NCBI GenBank assembly: GCA_001567275.1
Contig: LNBX01000026.1
Span: forward strand, 1 to 64,000
Length of the DNA: 64,000 bases
Source: Bacteroidetes bacterium OLB10
GTDB taxonomy: Bacteria > Bacteroidota > Bacteroidia > AKYH767-A > OLB10
Reading direction: 5' to 3'
Below the pieces are notes generated by a model. It made no database searches. It saw only the letters and a program-made list of their open reading frames with translations, and had not been told where the DNA came from. Positions within the stretch are counted from its first letter, which is position 1; each line of letters begins with the position of its first letter. Of this stretch, positions 17,339 to 26,841 are shown piece by piece. A program made the position numbers and the translations under genes.

Positions 17339-18559
17339 TTAATGAATATGCTTCAGGTCGGGTAACTTCCAGGTGATTAGACCTATTAAAGGCAGAAAAG
17401 CACACACATGGTAAACGAAATAAATATCTGTGGCATCTGCAAGAATACCTAATAATGCAGAACCCAAACCTCCCATGCCAAATGCAAATCCAAAAAATAA
17501 TCCTGATATCATTCCGATTTTTCCGGGCATCAGTTCCTGTGCATAAACGATAATTGCCGGAAATGCTGATGAAATAATAAAACCAATGATTACACTCAAG
17601 ACAGCTGTCCAGAATAAACTGACATAAGGCAATAAAAGTGTAAACGGTGCAGCACCGAGAATAGAAAACCAGATTACGTATTTTCTGCCGAACCTGTCAC
17701 CAAGCGGGCCGCCAAAATAAGTGCCCATTGCAGAGGCAGCAAGAAATGCAAATAAAAAAAACTGAGAGTCTCTGATGCTTACGTGGAATTTTTCAATCAG
17801 ATAAAATGTATAGTAACTACCTATACTTGCCAGATAAAAATATTTTGAAAAAATAAGAATCAGTAAAATTGCAACTGAAACATGTACCTGCCTTTTGGTG
17901 AGCGCTGAGTGATATTCTTTTAAATTACCTTTCTTTTTCTCAGCACGTAACCTAAGCATTCGTGGTTTAGCCCACCGTCCTACATAAATTAAGATAGCTA
18001 TAGCCAGCAGAGCAAGAATTCCAAAATAGCCGGCATGACTTCTGCCAAACCTGACAATAACAAATGCAGCTAACAAAGGGCCTATGGCAGTACCCAAATT
18101 TCCACCGACCTGAAAAACGGATTGAGCAAACCCCCTTCTGCCTCCTGAAGCAAGAAAAGCAATTTTAGATGACTCGGGATGAAATATGGAAGAGCCTGTT
18201 CCGATTAAGGCCACTGAAACGAGTATAGCTGCGTAGCTGTTGGCAAAAGATATAAATATCAGACCAATCAGGGTAAAACACATACCGATTGCCAGAGAAA
18301 AAGGCTGTGGTCTTTTATCAGTAAAAGTTCCTACCACAGGCTGAAGAATACTGGCGGTAAGCTGAAACGTGAGTTGTATCAACCCGATTTGTGCAAAATT
18401 TAAACTGAAAGAATTCTTTAACAAGGGATAGATGGAAGGTATTAAACTTTGCATCGTATCATTCAGCATGTGAGAAAAACTTATGCTGAACAATATGCTG
18501 TAGGCTGTTATCTGCAATGCTCCTTTGGAAACATCATCTTTAAAAGCAGTGCTACTCAT
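17339..18559 (-). CDS. MFS transporter, fosmidomycin-resistance (Fsr) type
   Basis: A 406-residue major facilitator with about twelve membrane helices. The start region SFSHMLNDTMQSLIPSIYPLL and the motifs VVGTFTDKRPQP, GTGSSIFHPESSK and FQVGGNLGTAIGPLL are characteristic of the Fsr/YnfM-like subgroup. That subgroup exports fosmidomycin and related compounds by proton antiport. The actual substrate here is unknown. It is transcribed alone, and an inverted repeat sits in the promoter region just upstream, suggesting a dedicated repressor or activator. Confidence 0.87.
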   Translation of the reverse strand: MSSTAFKDDVSKGALQITAYSILFSISFSHMLNDTMQSLIPSIYPLLKNSFSLNFAQIGLIQLTFQLTASILQPVVGTFTDKRPQPFSLAIGMCFTLIGLIFISFANSYAAILVSVALIGTGSSIFHPESSKIAFLASGGRRGFAQSVFQVGGNLGTAIGPLLAAFVIVRFGRSHAGYFGILALLAIAILIYVGRWAKPRMLRLRAEKKKGNLKEYHSALTKRQVHVSVAILLILIFSKYFYLASIGSYYTFYLIEKFHVSIRDSQFFLFAFLAASAMGTYFGGPLGDRFGRKYVIWFSILGAAPFTLLLPYVSLFWTAVLSVIIGFIISSAFPAIIVYAQELMPGKIGMISGLFFGFAFGMGGLGSALLGILADATDIYFVYHVCAFLPLIGLITWKLPDLKHIH

Positions 18560-18576
18560 ATCAGGCTGCGAAATTA

Positions 18577-18593
18577 GTAAAGCTATGCTTTAC
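18577..18593 (-). promoter_or_regulatory. Inverted repeat in the MFS gene promoter, putative operator
   Basis: GTAAAGC-TAT-GCTTTAC is a perfect 7-bp inverted repeat. On the minus strand it sits just upstream of a near-consensus -7 box (TAATTTCG, one mismatch), 18-34 nt before the transporter ATG. A regulator bound here would block transcription of the exporter. Confidence 0.45.
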
Positions 18594-18731
18594 AAATAAT
18601 TTCCAAGGTTTAATTCTGTAGAGTTTTTCATACTTAATTAATTAAAAAATTCTGCACTTACCGGAAAACACCGGCTATGTTAATGTTGTTATAACGATTC
18701 TATTTTACCAAACAGGTCATTTTACTTTATT

Positions 18732-18739
18732 TAAATTTG
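18732..18739 (+). promoter_or_regulatory. -7 promoter box of the ABC exporter gene
   Basis: TAAATTTG matches TAnnTTTG and ends 25 nt before the proposed GTG start at 18765. No convincing -33 TTG was found at 18-20 nt. Confidence 0.4.
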
Positions 18740-18764
18740 TAATCGTTTCAAACAAAACTCAACT

Positions 18765-20539
18765 GTGCGCATCTTACTAAATTACCTTAAACAACACTGG
18801 AAACTGGTTGTATTAGCCTTGTTGCTTGCAACCATCAATCAATGTTTTTCATTACTTGATCCATTAATTGCAGGAAAAATGCTGGATAAATTTGCCATGC
18901 ATCGTTTCTGTTTTCGGTAAAGATTTTTCTCTCTTCTTCAGTGAAATCATCTGGTATCTGCTGGCCCTGGTTGGAGTGGCACTTGTATCGCGAATTGCAA
19001 AAAACCTGCAGGACTATTTTGTAAATGTTATTGTTCAGCGCACCGGTGCTCAGATGTACAGTGACGGCATCAAACATTCACTGGAATTACCGTATCAGCT
19101 ATTTGAAAGACCAACGCAGCGGTGAAACTCTTGGCAAATTACAAAAAGTAAGAACCGACTGTGAGAAGTTTATTAATTCATTTATCAGCATTCTGTTTCA
19201 GTCGCTGGTGGGTATTGTATTTGTGATGGTTTATGCCATCAGAATTCACTGGGCCATTGCACCTGTATTCATCATAACAGTACCTGTGCTTGCTTTGGTG
19301 AGCAATATGCTGAGTAAAAAAATCAAAAGAATTTCAAAAACAATACTTGGTGAAACAACATCATTAGCCGGTGCTACTACTGAATCGCTTCGGAATATTG
19401 AACTGGTGAAAAGCCTGGGTCTTGCACGACAGGAAGAAAACCGTTTGAATTCCGTAACAGATAAAATTCTGAATCTTGAACTTAAAAAAGTAAAATTTAT
19501 CCGCAGCCTTAGTTTCATTCAGGGCACAACAGTAAATTTTCTGCGTACATCATTTGTCTTTCTTCTTTACTATTTAATTTTTAAAGATGATATTTCACCG
19601 GGCAACATGATGACTCTGATGTTTTATTCCTTTTTTATTTTTGGCCCTTTGCAGGAACTTGGCAACGTCATTGCTGTTTATCGCGAAGCCGAAGCATCAC
19701 TCAATAATTTTAAAGAAATTATGGAAATGCCTCAGGAATACAAGCCTTCCTCCCCGCTGCGCCTTGACGAAGTAAAGCATCTGGAATTTAAGGATGTTTC
19801 TTTCAAGCATGCTTCAGCACCGGTGCATGCACTTTCAGAAATCAGTTTTCAGGTAAATAAAGGCGAAACTGTTGCTTTTGTAGGACCATCAGGCAGCGGC
19901 AAGAGTACCCTCGTAAAACTACTGGTAGGATTATATTCTCCATTGGCAGGAAGTATTAATTATAATAAAATCTCATCAGATAAAATAAACCTTGACGACC
20001 TGCGCAAACAAATTGGATTTGTTACACAGGATACACAATTGTTTGCAGGAACAATCAGAGAAAATCTTTTATTCGTAAAACCTGATGCTACTGATGAACA
20101 AATTTTGGATGCATTGCATAAAGCTGCTTGTCATACATTGCTTGCACGAGCCGATAAAGGCATCAACACCATGATTGGTGAAGGAGGAGTAAAAGTTTCA
20201 GGTGGTGAAAAACAGCGGCTTTCTATTGCACGTGCACTGTTACGTAATCCTAAAATTCTGGTTCTTGACGAAGCTACTTCAGCTCTGGATTCAATCACTG
20301 AAGAAGAAATTACATCTACAATAAAAGGTATCAACAAAGATAAAACCATAATTACGATTCTTATTGCGCATCGTCTTTCAACCATCATGCATGCAGACAG
20401 AATTTTTGTTCTTGAGAAAGGTCATATCGTTGAGCAGGGAAAACATCAGACCCTGATTGATGAAAAAGGATTGTATTACGCTATGTGGCGTCAGCAGATA
20501 GGCGAACGTAAAATTTCAGATTATGCAGTTGCAACATGA
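18765..20539 (+). CDS. ABC exporter half-transporter (membrane + ATPase), two frameshifts
   Basis: An ABCB/MsbA-like half-transporter of about 590 residues read in three consecutive frames. The first piece starts at GTG 18765 (VRILLNYLKQHWKLVV...) with a membrane helix. It shifts frame near the T4 run at 18911-18914 (...VFGKDFSLFF), and again at AAA 19106-19108, where FERPTQR should read FEDQRSGETLGKLQ. Removing one base at each site restores a continuous protein. The ATPase part is complete: Walker A GPSGSGKST, Q-loop VTQD, signature VSGGEKQR, Walker B LVLDEATS and H-loop AHRLST. It likely exports a lipid or drug as a homodimer. No other copy is adjacent. Confidence 0.85.
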
Positions 20540-21152
20540 TTTCAAAAGTTTAAAAAACTTTCTTGTTGACAGGATGCAACTGCCGCTTCCGGGTCAGCAA
20601 GCGCAGTTAAGGATGGTGCCTCCCTATCGCTCAATTCATTTACCTGAAACCGGTTTTAAAAAAAGCTCTGTATGTTTATTGATAAAGTCTAAAAACAATG
20701 ACCCTCACATTGTGATGATAGAACGCACTGATGATGGCAAAGTTCACAGCGGCCAAATTGCGTTCCCCGGAGGAAAAATGGAAACTGATGAAACTATTTA
20801 TCAGACTGCCCTTCGGGAACTGGAAGAAGAAACAGGATTATCTTCAGCAATTCCGGAAATCGCAGGATCGCTCACTCCTTTGTATATTCCTCCAAGCAAT
20901 TTTATGGTTTATCCTGTAGTAGGTTTTCTGAATTCTGATTTAGAGTTCTCACCTAATATTTCAGAGGTAAAACGAATTCTGGAAATTCCTCTCTCATCAT
21001 TTTTTGTACCGGAAATAATTGATGCCCATGCAAAACATACCTCCGTCAGAGGTATAGTCACTTCACCTGCATACTGCGTTGGTGGAATTGTCATTTGGGG
21101 TGCTTCCGCCATGATACTTTCTGAATTTCTGGCTTTGTTTGAAAAAAGTTGA
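20523..21152 (+). CDS. Nudix hydrolase, CoA pyrophosphatase type
   Basis: A 209-residue Nudix protein. The Nudix box is complete from G84 to G105 (GGKMETDETIYQ..., then RELEEETG; G-x5-E-x7-RE-x2-EE-x-G). It is preceded by HSGQIAFPGG, a segment diagnostic of the NudL/CoA-diphosphatase subgroup, which hydrolyses CoA or oxidised CoA to phosphopantetheine and 3',5'-ADP. Its start overlaps the end of the ABC exporter gene by 17 nt. CoA is inferred from the subgroup, not proven. Confidence 0.85.
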   Translation: MQLQHDFKSLKNFLVDRMQLPLPGQQAQLRMVPPYRSIHLPETGFKKSSVCLLIKSKNNDPHIVMIERTDDGKVHSGQIAFPGGKMETDETIYQTALRELEEETGLSSAIPEIAGSLTPLYIPPSNFMVYPVVGFLNSDLEFSPNISEVKRILEIPLSSFFVPEIIDAHAKHTSVRGIVTSPAYCVGGIVIWGASAMILSEFLALFEKS

Positions 21153-21211
21153 AATTCTTAAGGTGATTATTCTGATTTGTATTATTTTTACGTTCATAAA
21201 ACCATAAAAAT

Positions 21212-22780
21212 ATGAATAGATATTTACTTTCACTCACATCTGCAGCATTATTTACGGTTGGCACTACCAGCGTAAATGCTCAGCGTTTTCTTACAGAAGT
21301 ATTCCCTTCAGTGAATGTTACCACCAATGTGGTTTACGCTCAAAACTATGAAGTTCTGACAGGAACGCCTGTACTCAAAGATTTAAAAATGGATATCTAC
21401 GAGCCTGCAGGTGCACCTGACCCGATGGCTACACGTCCACTGGTAATTTATTTGCACACCGGCAGTTATATCCCGGTAATAATTAATGGTAACGCTACAG
21501 GTTCACGCAACGACAGTGCTTCTGTTGAAATTTGTAAACAAATGGCACGAAGAGGTTATGTAGCTGCCAATATTGATTATCGTTTGGGATGGGATCCTAC
21601 CAACAGCAATCTCGACATTCGCAGAGGTACATTGTTGAATGCAGTATATCGTTCCATTCAGGATGCAAAAGCATGTGTTCGTTATTTCAGAAAAGATGTA
21701 GCTACAAACAACAATGCCTATGGCATTGATGAAAACAATATTTTTCTGATCGGCCAGGGTACCGGAGGATATATTGCTTTAAACTATGCAGTACTTAACG
21801 ACCCAAGTGAAATTACATTACCGAAATTTATCAGCAGCACAGATGCACCTGCTTACGGAATCTTTGCAGGACAACCTTACGTAAATCAGGCTGCTCTTGG
21901 TGATTTTGATGGCTTTGGTGGTGTGGCCCCTTTTAATAATGAAAATCATCCCGGATACTCCAGCAATGTACAATTTGCAGTAAATCTTGGCGGTGCTATG
22001 GGCGACAGTTCATGGATTGCCGCAGGTGATGTGCCTATGATTGGAATTCATTGTGTGGATGATCCTTTTGCACCTTTCGGTGTAGGAATTGTTTATGTAC
22101 CAACCGTTCCTCCACAGTCTGTTGTGGATGTTATTGGTTCAGGTGAAGTTATAAAATGGGCTGATCAGTTAGGCAATAACAATTGTTTTATCAATGCCGG
22201 TTTTACTGATCCTTATACATTACGTGCTAACAGTATCAATAACGGCCTTGAAGGATTATTCCCCTTACAACAAGGAATCAATCCAATCAACGCACAGTTA
22301 GGTCATGCAGGTCCATGGGAATGGTACGATTTACAGGCTACACGCGATCTTGCAGTTGCTATGGGATATCAGTCAACACGTGGTGACACATGTTATGGAA
22401 ATTCATTGCTCACCAACCCTGCTATGAGCAAGGCTTATGCACTTGCATATATTGACACTATCATGAATTACATCAACCCACGTCTGGTTTATTGCCGCAG
22501 TCTTCCTACAGGAATCAATGAAACTTCAACCAACAGTAGCAGCATAACCATTTACAACAGTCCATCCAAAAATTATTTCACTGTGGCTTCAACAAGCAAT
22601 GAGCCAATGAGAAGTATTGAAGTGTATGACATGAAAGGTGCGCTTTTATCCCGTATTTCAAATATCAATTCATACAATCAGAGAGTTGAAAAATCAGCTG
22701 TAAATCTGAATAAAGGTTTGATGTTGGTGAAAATAAGTTTTGACAAAGATGTAGTCACCAAAAAGGTATTATTAGATTGA
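21212..22780 (+). CDS. T9SS-secreted alpha/beta-hydrolase-fold protein lacking the catalytic serine
   Basis: A 522-residue secreted protein. Signal peptide: MNRYLLSLTSAALFTVGTTSVNA, then QRF. The middle part is esterase-like: LVIYLHTGSY (oxyanion region), VAANIDYRLGW, and YRSIQDAKACVRYFRKD as in carboxylesterases. At the nucleophile elbow the sequence is FLIGQGTGGYIALNYA, so Gly183 stands where GxSxG enzymes have Ser. Residues from about 445 (ITIYNSPSKNYFTVAS ... VTKKVLLD) form a type-A T9SS sorting domain, so the mature protein should be exported and attached to or released from the surface. It may be a binding or non-hydrolytic derivative of an esterase. A rho-independent terminator follows. 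Confidence 0.85.
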   Translation: MNRYLLSLTSAALFTVGTTSVNAQRFLTEVFPSVNVTTNVVYAQNYEVLTGTPVLKDLKMDIYEPAGAPDPMATRPLVIYLHTGSYIPVIINGNATGSRNDSASVEICKQMARRGYVAANIDYRLGWDPTNSNLDIRRGTLLNAVYRSIQDAKACVRYFRKDVATNNNAYGIDENNIFLIGQGTGGYIALNYAVLNDPSEITLPKFISSTDAPAYGIFAGQPYVNQAALGDFDGFGGVAPFNNENHPGYSSNVQFAVNLGGAMGDSSWIAAGDVPMIGIHCVDDPFAPFGVGIVYVPTVPPQSVVDVIGSGEVIKWADQLGNNNCFINAGFTDPYTLRANSINNGLEGLFPLQQGINPINAQLGHAGPWEWYDLQATRDLAVAMGYQSTRGDTCYGNSLLTNPAMSKAYALAYIDTIMNYINPRLVYCRSLPTGINETSTNSSSITIYNSPSKNYFTVASTSNEPMRSIEVYDMKGALLSRISNINSYNQRVEKSAVNLNKGLMLVKISFDKDVVTKKVLLD

Positions 22781-22796
22781 TAAAACCATTTTTCTG

Positions 22797-22828
22797 AAAA
22801 AAAGCTGTCGGTAAGGCAGCTTTTTTTA
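22797..22828 (+). terminator. Rho-independent terminator after the T9SS hydrolase-like gene
   Basis: An A-rich left arm ending AAAAAGCTG, a short loop around GGTAAG, and the right arm CAGCTTTTTTT form a hairpin followed by a T-tract, immediately downstream of the stop at 22780. Confidence 0.8.
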
Positions 22829-22906
22829 TTTTTAACATCTGATGTTTCAGTTTGAACAGCTTTAGAAAATTGCAACGAAATATTTATTGAAAAAATAACT
22901 CATAAA

Positions 22907-23494
22907 ATGATTTTTGAATTTAACGGATTTCGTCCTGTTGTGCATGAGAGTGCCTATGTGCACGAACAAGCTACCATAACGGGTGATGTAATCATTGGCA
23001 AAGATGTATATATTGCTCCCGGTGCTGCCATTCGTGGCGACTGGGGAACTATCATTATTGAAGATGGTTGCAATGTTCAGGAAAACTGTACCATACACAT
23101 GTTTCCGGGGGTAACCGTTTTATTAAAAGAAGGTGCTCACATAGGTCATGGTGCTGTTATTCATGGTGCCACCATTGGTCGTAACTCGCTCGTGGGAATG
23201 AATGCTGTGGTTATGGATAATGTTATAGTTGGTGAAGGTTGCATCATCGGAGCACTTTGTTTTGTTCCGGATGGGATGGTCATACCTGACAGAAAAATTG
23301 TAGTCGGAAATCCTGCAAAAATCATCAAAGACGTAAGTGATGAAATGCTGGAGTGGAAAACAAAAGGCACTCAGTTGTATCAGCAACTGCCTTTGCAATT
23401 ATATAATACTCTCAAACCGTGTGCGCCTTTACGCAGTCCTGAACCTGATAGAAAAAAGCAGGAAACTTTCTTCAGTACATGGAAGAAGAAATAA
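22907..23494 (+). CDS. Gamma-carbonic-anhydrase-like hexapeptide-repeat protein (PaaY/YrdA-like)
   Basis: A 195-residue left-handed beta-helix protein. Hexapeptide repeats run from about 12 to 145 (for example VIIGKDVYIAPGAAIRGDWG, HIGHGAVIHGATIG, NSLVGMNAVVMDN). Histidines in NCTIHMFPG and GHGAVIHG can form the inter-subunit zinc site of gamma-carbonic anhydrase relatives. PaaY in this family is a thioesterase in phenylacetate metabolism; others are carbonic anhydrases or have no known activity. It stands alone between two terminators/convergent genes; a related thioesterase and thiolase pair is 3.4 kb away, but the neighbourhood gives no firm functional link. Confidence 0.8.
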   Translation: MIFEFNGFRPVVHESAYVHEQATITGDVIIGKDVYIAPGAAIRGDWGTIIIEDGCNVQENCTIHMFPGVTVLLKEGAHIGHGAVIHGATIGRNSLVGMNAVVMDNVIVGEGCIIGALCFVPDGMVIPDRKIVVGNPAKIIKDVSDEMLEWKTKGTQLYQQLPLQLYNTLKPCAPLRSPEPDRKKQETFFSTWKKK

Positions 23495-23554
23495 GTCAGC
23501 GGAAAAAAATCTTCGGATTGAAAGTTTGACTATTTATAAAAGAAAAACAAATTC

Positions 23555-25645
23555 TCAGAAATCGGTTTCTTCCCTTATCTGTCCGTCACGCATTTTACCC
23601 AGAATCTTAAACTCTGTACGTCTGTTGAGTTGTCGTCCTTTCGGATTATCTCTTCCATCAGGTTTGGTATTGGGAGCCACAGGCTTTGTTTCTCCAAAAC
23701 CTTTAGCACGCAGTCTGTTGGGGTCAATACCTTTCTCCACAAGATAATCCACTACACTTTCTGCACGTTTTTGCGAAAGAATCATATTGGACTCTTCACT
23801 GCCTATCGCATCTGTATGCGAACGGATTTCTACGCCAAGGTCTGCATTCTTCTCAAGAAAAACAACAAGTGTGGTATCGAGTGCATTTTTTGCTTTTTGA
23901 GTAAGCAGCGGACTTGCAAACTCATAATAAATATTTGTAAGCAACAAAGGAGCCTCAGGAATAGCGCGGATATGAATGTCAATAGAGATATCACCCGACC
24001 GTGTTTTACCCATTGTGCTCAGCGCAATTACTTCATTAAGGTAACCTTCCTTACGAGCCGTTATACGGTATTGTTGATTGGGTGAAAGTTCAATATTAAA
24101 CCTTCCCTGATCGTCAGAACTTGTTCTGCCAAGAGATATATAGGTAGAATCTTCCCTATTCTGCATTTCAACAAGAATGCTGGCCCTTCTCACAGGAATC
24201 ATTGAGGCTTTCTTTCTTTTTATTGAAGGATCTATTTCATACAAAAATCCTTTCCCGTTCAGGTGAATGGCATCAAGATAAATATATTCAAAAATATCAT
24301 CGCAACACGAACCTCGGTTAACACCATTTTCTATTACAGGTCTGTTGGAAACCAAAAGTCCATTATCCTGATTGGAAGGTGCAACTACAAAATATAAATC
24401 GTCATAATTTGAATTTATCGGCACTCCCATATTCACAGGTTGCGTCCACTTTTTCATTTCACCATTGGTTTTAAAAATATCCAACCCTCCTATTCCCTGC
24501 CATCCGTCAGAACTGAAATAAAGTGTCTGTGTTTTGGGATCTATAAACGGAGATACTTCATCACCGGGTGTATTTATTTTTGAACCTGCATTTACCGGCA
24601 CTTTATAAGTTTTCGTTTTATTATCAAAAGAAGTGTACCAAATATCCATACCACCTTTCCCGCCTTCTTTGTCGCTTACGAAATAAATAATCTCTTCTCC
24701 TCTTTTCTTTGAATTCATTCCTATAGCAGGTTGTGTAGAAGTATATTTGGGATTATTCACTTCTGTACCTAATGACACAGGTTCAGTCCAGGTGCCATTA
24801 TTAAAGAAACTTACATAAATTGCACAGATAACCTTATTTCGGTTATTTCGCTTGCAACGTGTGAAGTAGAATCTGAGTTTGTCCTGAGAATACACACCGT
24901 TTAGCGTATGTTGACCTGGTACATTATAAAATCCGGGAAGTTCACCCTCATCTTTCCATTCATCACTGTCTCTTACTGCTACATAAATTTTCCGCATTGG
25001 CTCGTCAGATGTAGAGTCCTTTGCATTAAAATCAAATGTTGTCTGATCTGTCTTGAGTGAACCGTAAATGATTGTTGTATCATTTATAAAAAATGGTGAT
25101 GACTCAACATGCGATGTATTAATGTTATCAGGTAAATGTTCAATAGCTATCTTTTGAACATTACGGCTAAGACTATCGGCAAACTGTGCAGCAATTCCAT
25201 AATTCTTGATTCTTTTAGTAAAATCACTTTTATCGGCACCCTGATATTCTTTTTTAAACTTGGCAAAATATTCATCTGCCTTTTTATAATTGCCGAGTGA
25301 TTTCTGAACTTCCGCATAATAAAAAAGTGCGAGTGCATTTTTTTTAGGGTTTAAGTTATAAGCTTTGAGGTATGCATCCTGAGCACTCCTGTACTCCTTT
25401 GCCAGACGATAACTTTCTGCCAGCTGATATATTACTTTATAATCTGTTGGCTTACGTTTACAGAATTCCTCATAATACATAGCTGCACTGCTGAAATCGT
25501 TGAGTTCTGCTGATCGTTTACCCAACCGTTTCAACTGATCGAGGCTATACTTTTGCAAAACATTATTTTCTGTTTGCCCTGCAACAGTACCACACATGGC
25601 TAATAAAAGCACCACCCAAACCCATGAAATTCTAATACCGCTCAC
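23555..25645 (-). CDS. PorE-like OmpA-family protein (TPR + PD40 propeller + regulatory domain + OmpA)
   Basis: A 696-residue cell-envelope protein. Domains in order: signal peptide (1-23), TPR-like repeats (about 28-160, for example YKVIYQLAESYRLAKEYRSA), PD40/WD40-like propeller repeats (about 195-450, for example IYFVSDKEGGKGGMDIWY and LYFSSDGWQGIGGLDIF), a carboxypeptidase-regulatory-like domain (about 480-560), and an OmpA peptidoglycan-binding domain at the C-terminus (SHTDAIGSEESN ... NRRTEFKI). This order matches PorE, the T9SS component thought to anchor the outer-membrane complex to peptidoglycan. The gene overlaps the upstream PorP/SprF gene by 14 nt, supporting a joint role. It may instead be one of several PorE paralogs working with a particular SprB-like adhesin. 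Confidence 0.85.
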   Translation of the reverse strand: MSGIRISWVWVVLLLAMCGTVAGQTENNVLQKYSLDQLKRLGKRSAELNDFSSAAMYYEEFCKRKPTDYKVIYQLAESYRLAKEYRSAQDAYLKAYNLNPKKNALALFYYAEVQKSLGNYKKADEYFAKFKKEYQGADKSDFTKRIKNYGIAAQFADSLSRNVQKIAIEHLPDNINTSHVESSPFFINDTTIIYGSLKTDQTTFDFNAKDSTSDEPMRKIYVAVRDSDEWKDEGELPGFYNVPGQHTLNGVYSQDKLRFYFTRCKRNNRNKVICAIYVSFFNNGTWTEPVSLGTEVNNPKYTSTQPAIGMNSKKRGEEIIYFVSDKEGGKGGMDIWYTSFDNKTKTYKVPVNAGSKINTPGDEVSPFIDPKTQTLYFSSDGWQGIGGLDIFKTNGEMKKWTQPVNMGVPINSNYDDLYFVVAPSNQDNGLLVSNRPVIENGVNRGSCCDDIFEYIYLDAIHLNGKGFLYEIDPSIKRKKASMIPVRRASILVEMQNREDSTYISLGRTSSDDQGRFNIELSPNQQYRITARKEGYLNEVIALSTMGKTRSGDISIDIHIRAIPEAPLLLTNIYYEFASPLLTQKAKNALDTTLVVFLEKNADLGVEIRSHTDAIGSEESNMILSQKRAESVVDYLVEKGIDPNRLRAKGFGETKPVAPNTKPDGRDNPKGRQLNRRTEFKILGKMRDGQIREETDF

Positions 25646-26636
25646 AAGGAATTTTTATTTTAAATAATTTAGAACTTAATGCTGTGTAAATAACACTTAT
25701 TTCAAACCCTCCTCTGCTTGCTGTTGCTGTATGCAAACCTGAAATATTTACATCGTAACTTACTGCCACATCAAAAAGGTCGTATTTTACTGCCAACACA
25801 GGAATTATTGCATCTGTTCCGCTGCCTTTTGAGGTGCGCACATAAAGACCTGCACTCACTTCTTTAAACTTCGAATTTTCAATATCTAATTTTCGTGTTG
25901 CAGTTACTCCCGGCACCCATTCATTGGCCTTTACCTGTTCCATAAAAAGCAATTGCCCTGTTAAAGTAATATTATCATTCAGCAGAAATGCATCGGATAG
26001 CGTAACACATTTTCGCCATGGCAATTTATTATTTGTATTAAAAAAAGTATCCTTGGGTTTATTCAGATGAAAAATTGCAAAGCCAACTTTAGCTGTGTGT
26101 CTGTCAAGAGTCAACTGATAACCTATACCTGCGTTAAAATCACCATAAGTTCTTTTATCATCCAGCACGCTTTCATTATTGGGCATGCCGGGGTCAAAAT
26201 AACCTGTGTTCTGATTAAACTGCTCCGGAAGTGTGATTTTACTTCTGTCAATAGATTTAAAAATAAAATTTTCCTGAATGCCTATAGTGATGCTGTGTAT
26301 ATCAAATTGCTTATTCCATGCCAATGACAAACCTGCCCGCGCTGATTTTAAATAATTGATACCGGAGCGGTCATAAACAAACAACAATCCTCCGCTGAAC
26401 TGCTGCGCTCCTATATTAAACTGTTTATCGAAAGAAAATGCATTGGTGATGTAACCCGGATCAAGTCTTGACCACTGACTGCGATATGTGTTGGCTACTC
26501 TGAAATCGCCCTCATACCAACCTGTAAATCCGGGATTGAGCGTAAGTGGCGAATTGTAATATTGCGAAAAATGAATATCCTGACCTTTTAAGTTCAGGCT
26601 GAAGAAAAACGCCATCAATAACCAGAATACTCTCAT
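25632..26636 (-). CDS. PorP/SprF-family type IX secretion outer-membrane protein
   Basis: A 334-residue PorP/SprF protein. After a signal peptide (MRVFWLLMAFFFSLNLKGQ) comes the family signature DIHFSQYYNSPLTLNPGFTG (20-39), then alternating beta-strand sequence typical of an outer-membrane barrel. SprF/PorP proteins support secretion and surface attachment of T9SS substrates such as SprB. It lies directly upstream of and overlapping the PorE-like gene. No giant SprB-like adhesin precedes it in the window, so the client is unknown. Confidence 0.92.
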   Translation of the reverse strand: MRVFWLLMAFFFSLNLKGQDIHFSQYYNSPLTLNPGFTGWYEGDFRVANTYRSQWSRLDPGYITNAFSFDKQFNIGAQQFSGGLLFVYDRSGINYLKSARAGLSLAWNKQFDIHSITIGIQENFIFKSIDRSKITLPEQFNQNTGYFDPGMPNNESVLDDKRTYGDFNAGIGYQLTLDRHTAKVGFAIFHLNKPKDTFFNTNNKLPWRKCVTLSDAFLLNDNITLTGQLLFMEQVKANEWVPGVTATRKLDIENSKFKEVSAGLYVRTSKGSGTDAIIPVLAVKYDLFDVAVSYDVNISGLHTATASRGGFEISVIYTALSSKLFKIKIPCERY

Positions 26637-26828
26637 TGATTTTGGTAAGGTTTTTAAAAATCGGTTAAAAGTACTTCTTCTCCTTTAAATGCCCAAGTGA
26701 ATAGTGTATAACCTCTGCAATATGTTAATTAATTTTTATCCTGACAAATAATAATTCATTTCTTTACAGAGTGCGAAAATGATTCTGTTTCTTAGACCGT
26801 TTAATCATATATCATTGAGTCTAATTTT

Positions 26829-26836
26829 TACTTTTG
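26829..26836 (+). promoter_or_regulatory. -7 promoter box of the thioesterase-thiolase pair
   Basis: TACTTTTG followed by C fits TAnnTTTG and ends 5 nt before the ATG at 26842, so the transcript is probably leaderless or nearly so. This also rules out the upstream in-frame ATG at 26779 as the start. Confidence 0.6.
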
Positions 26837-26841
26837 CACAC

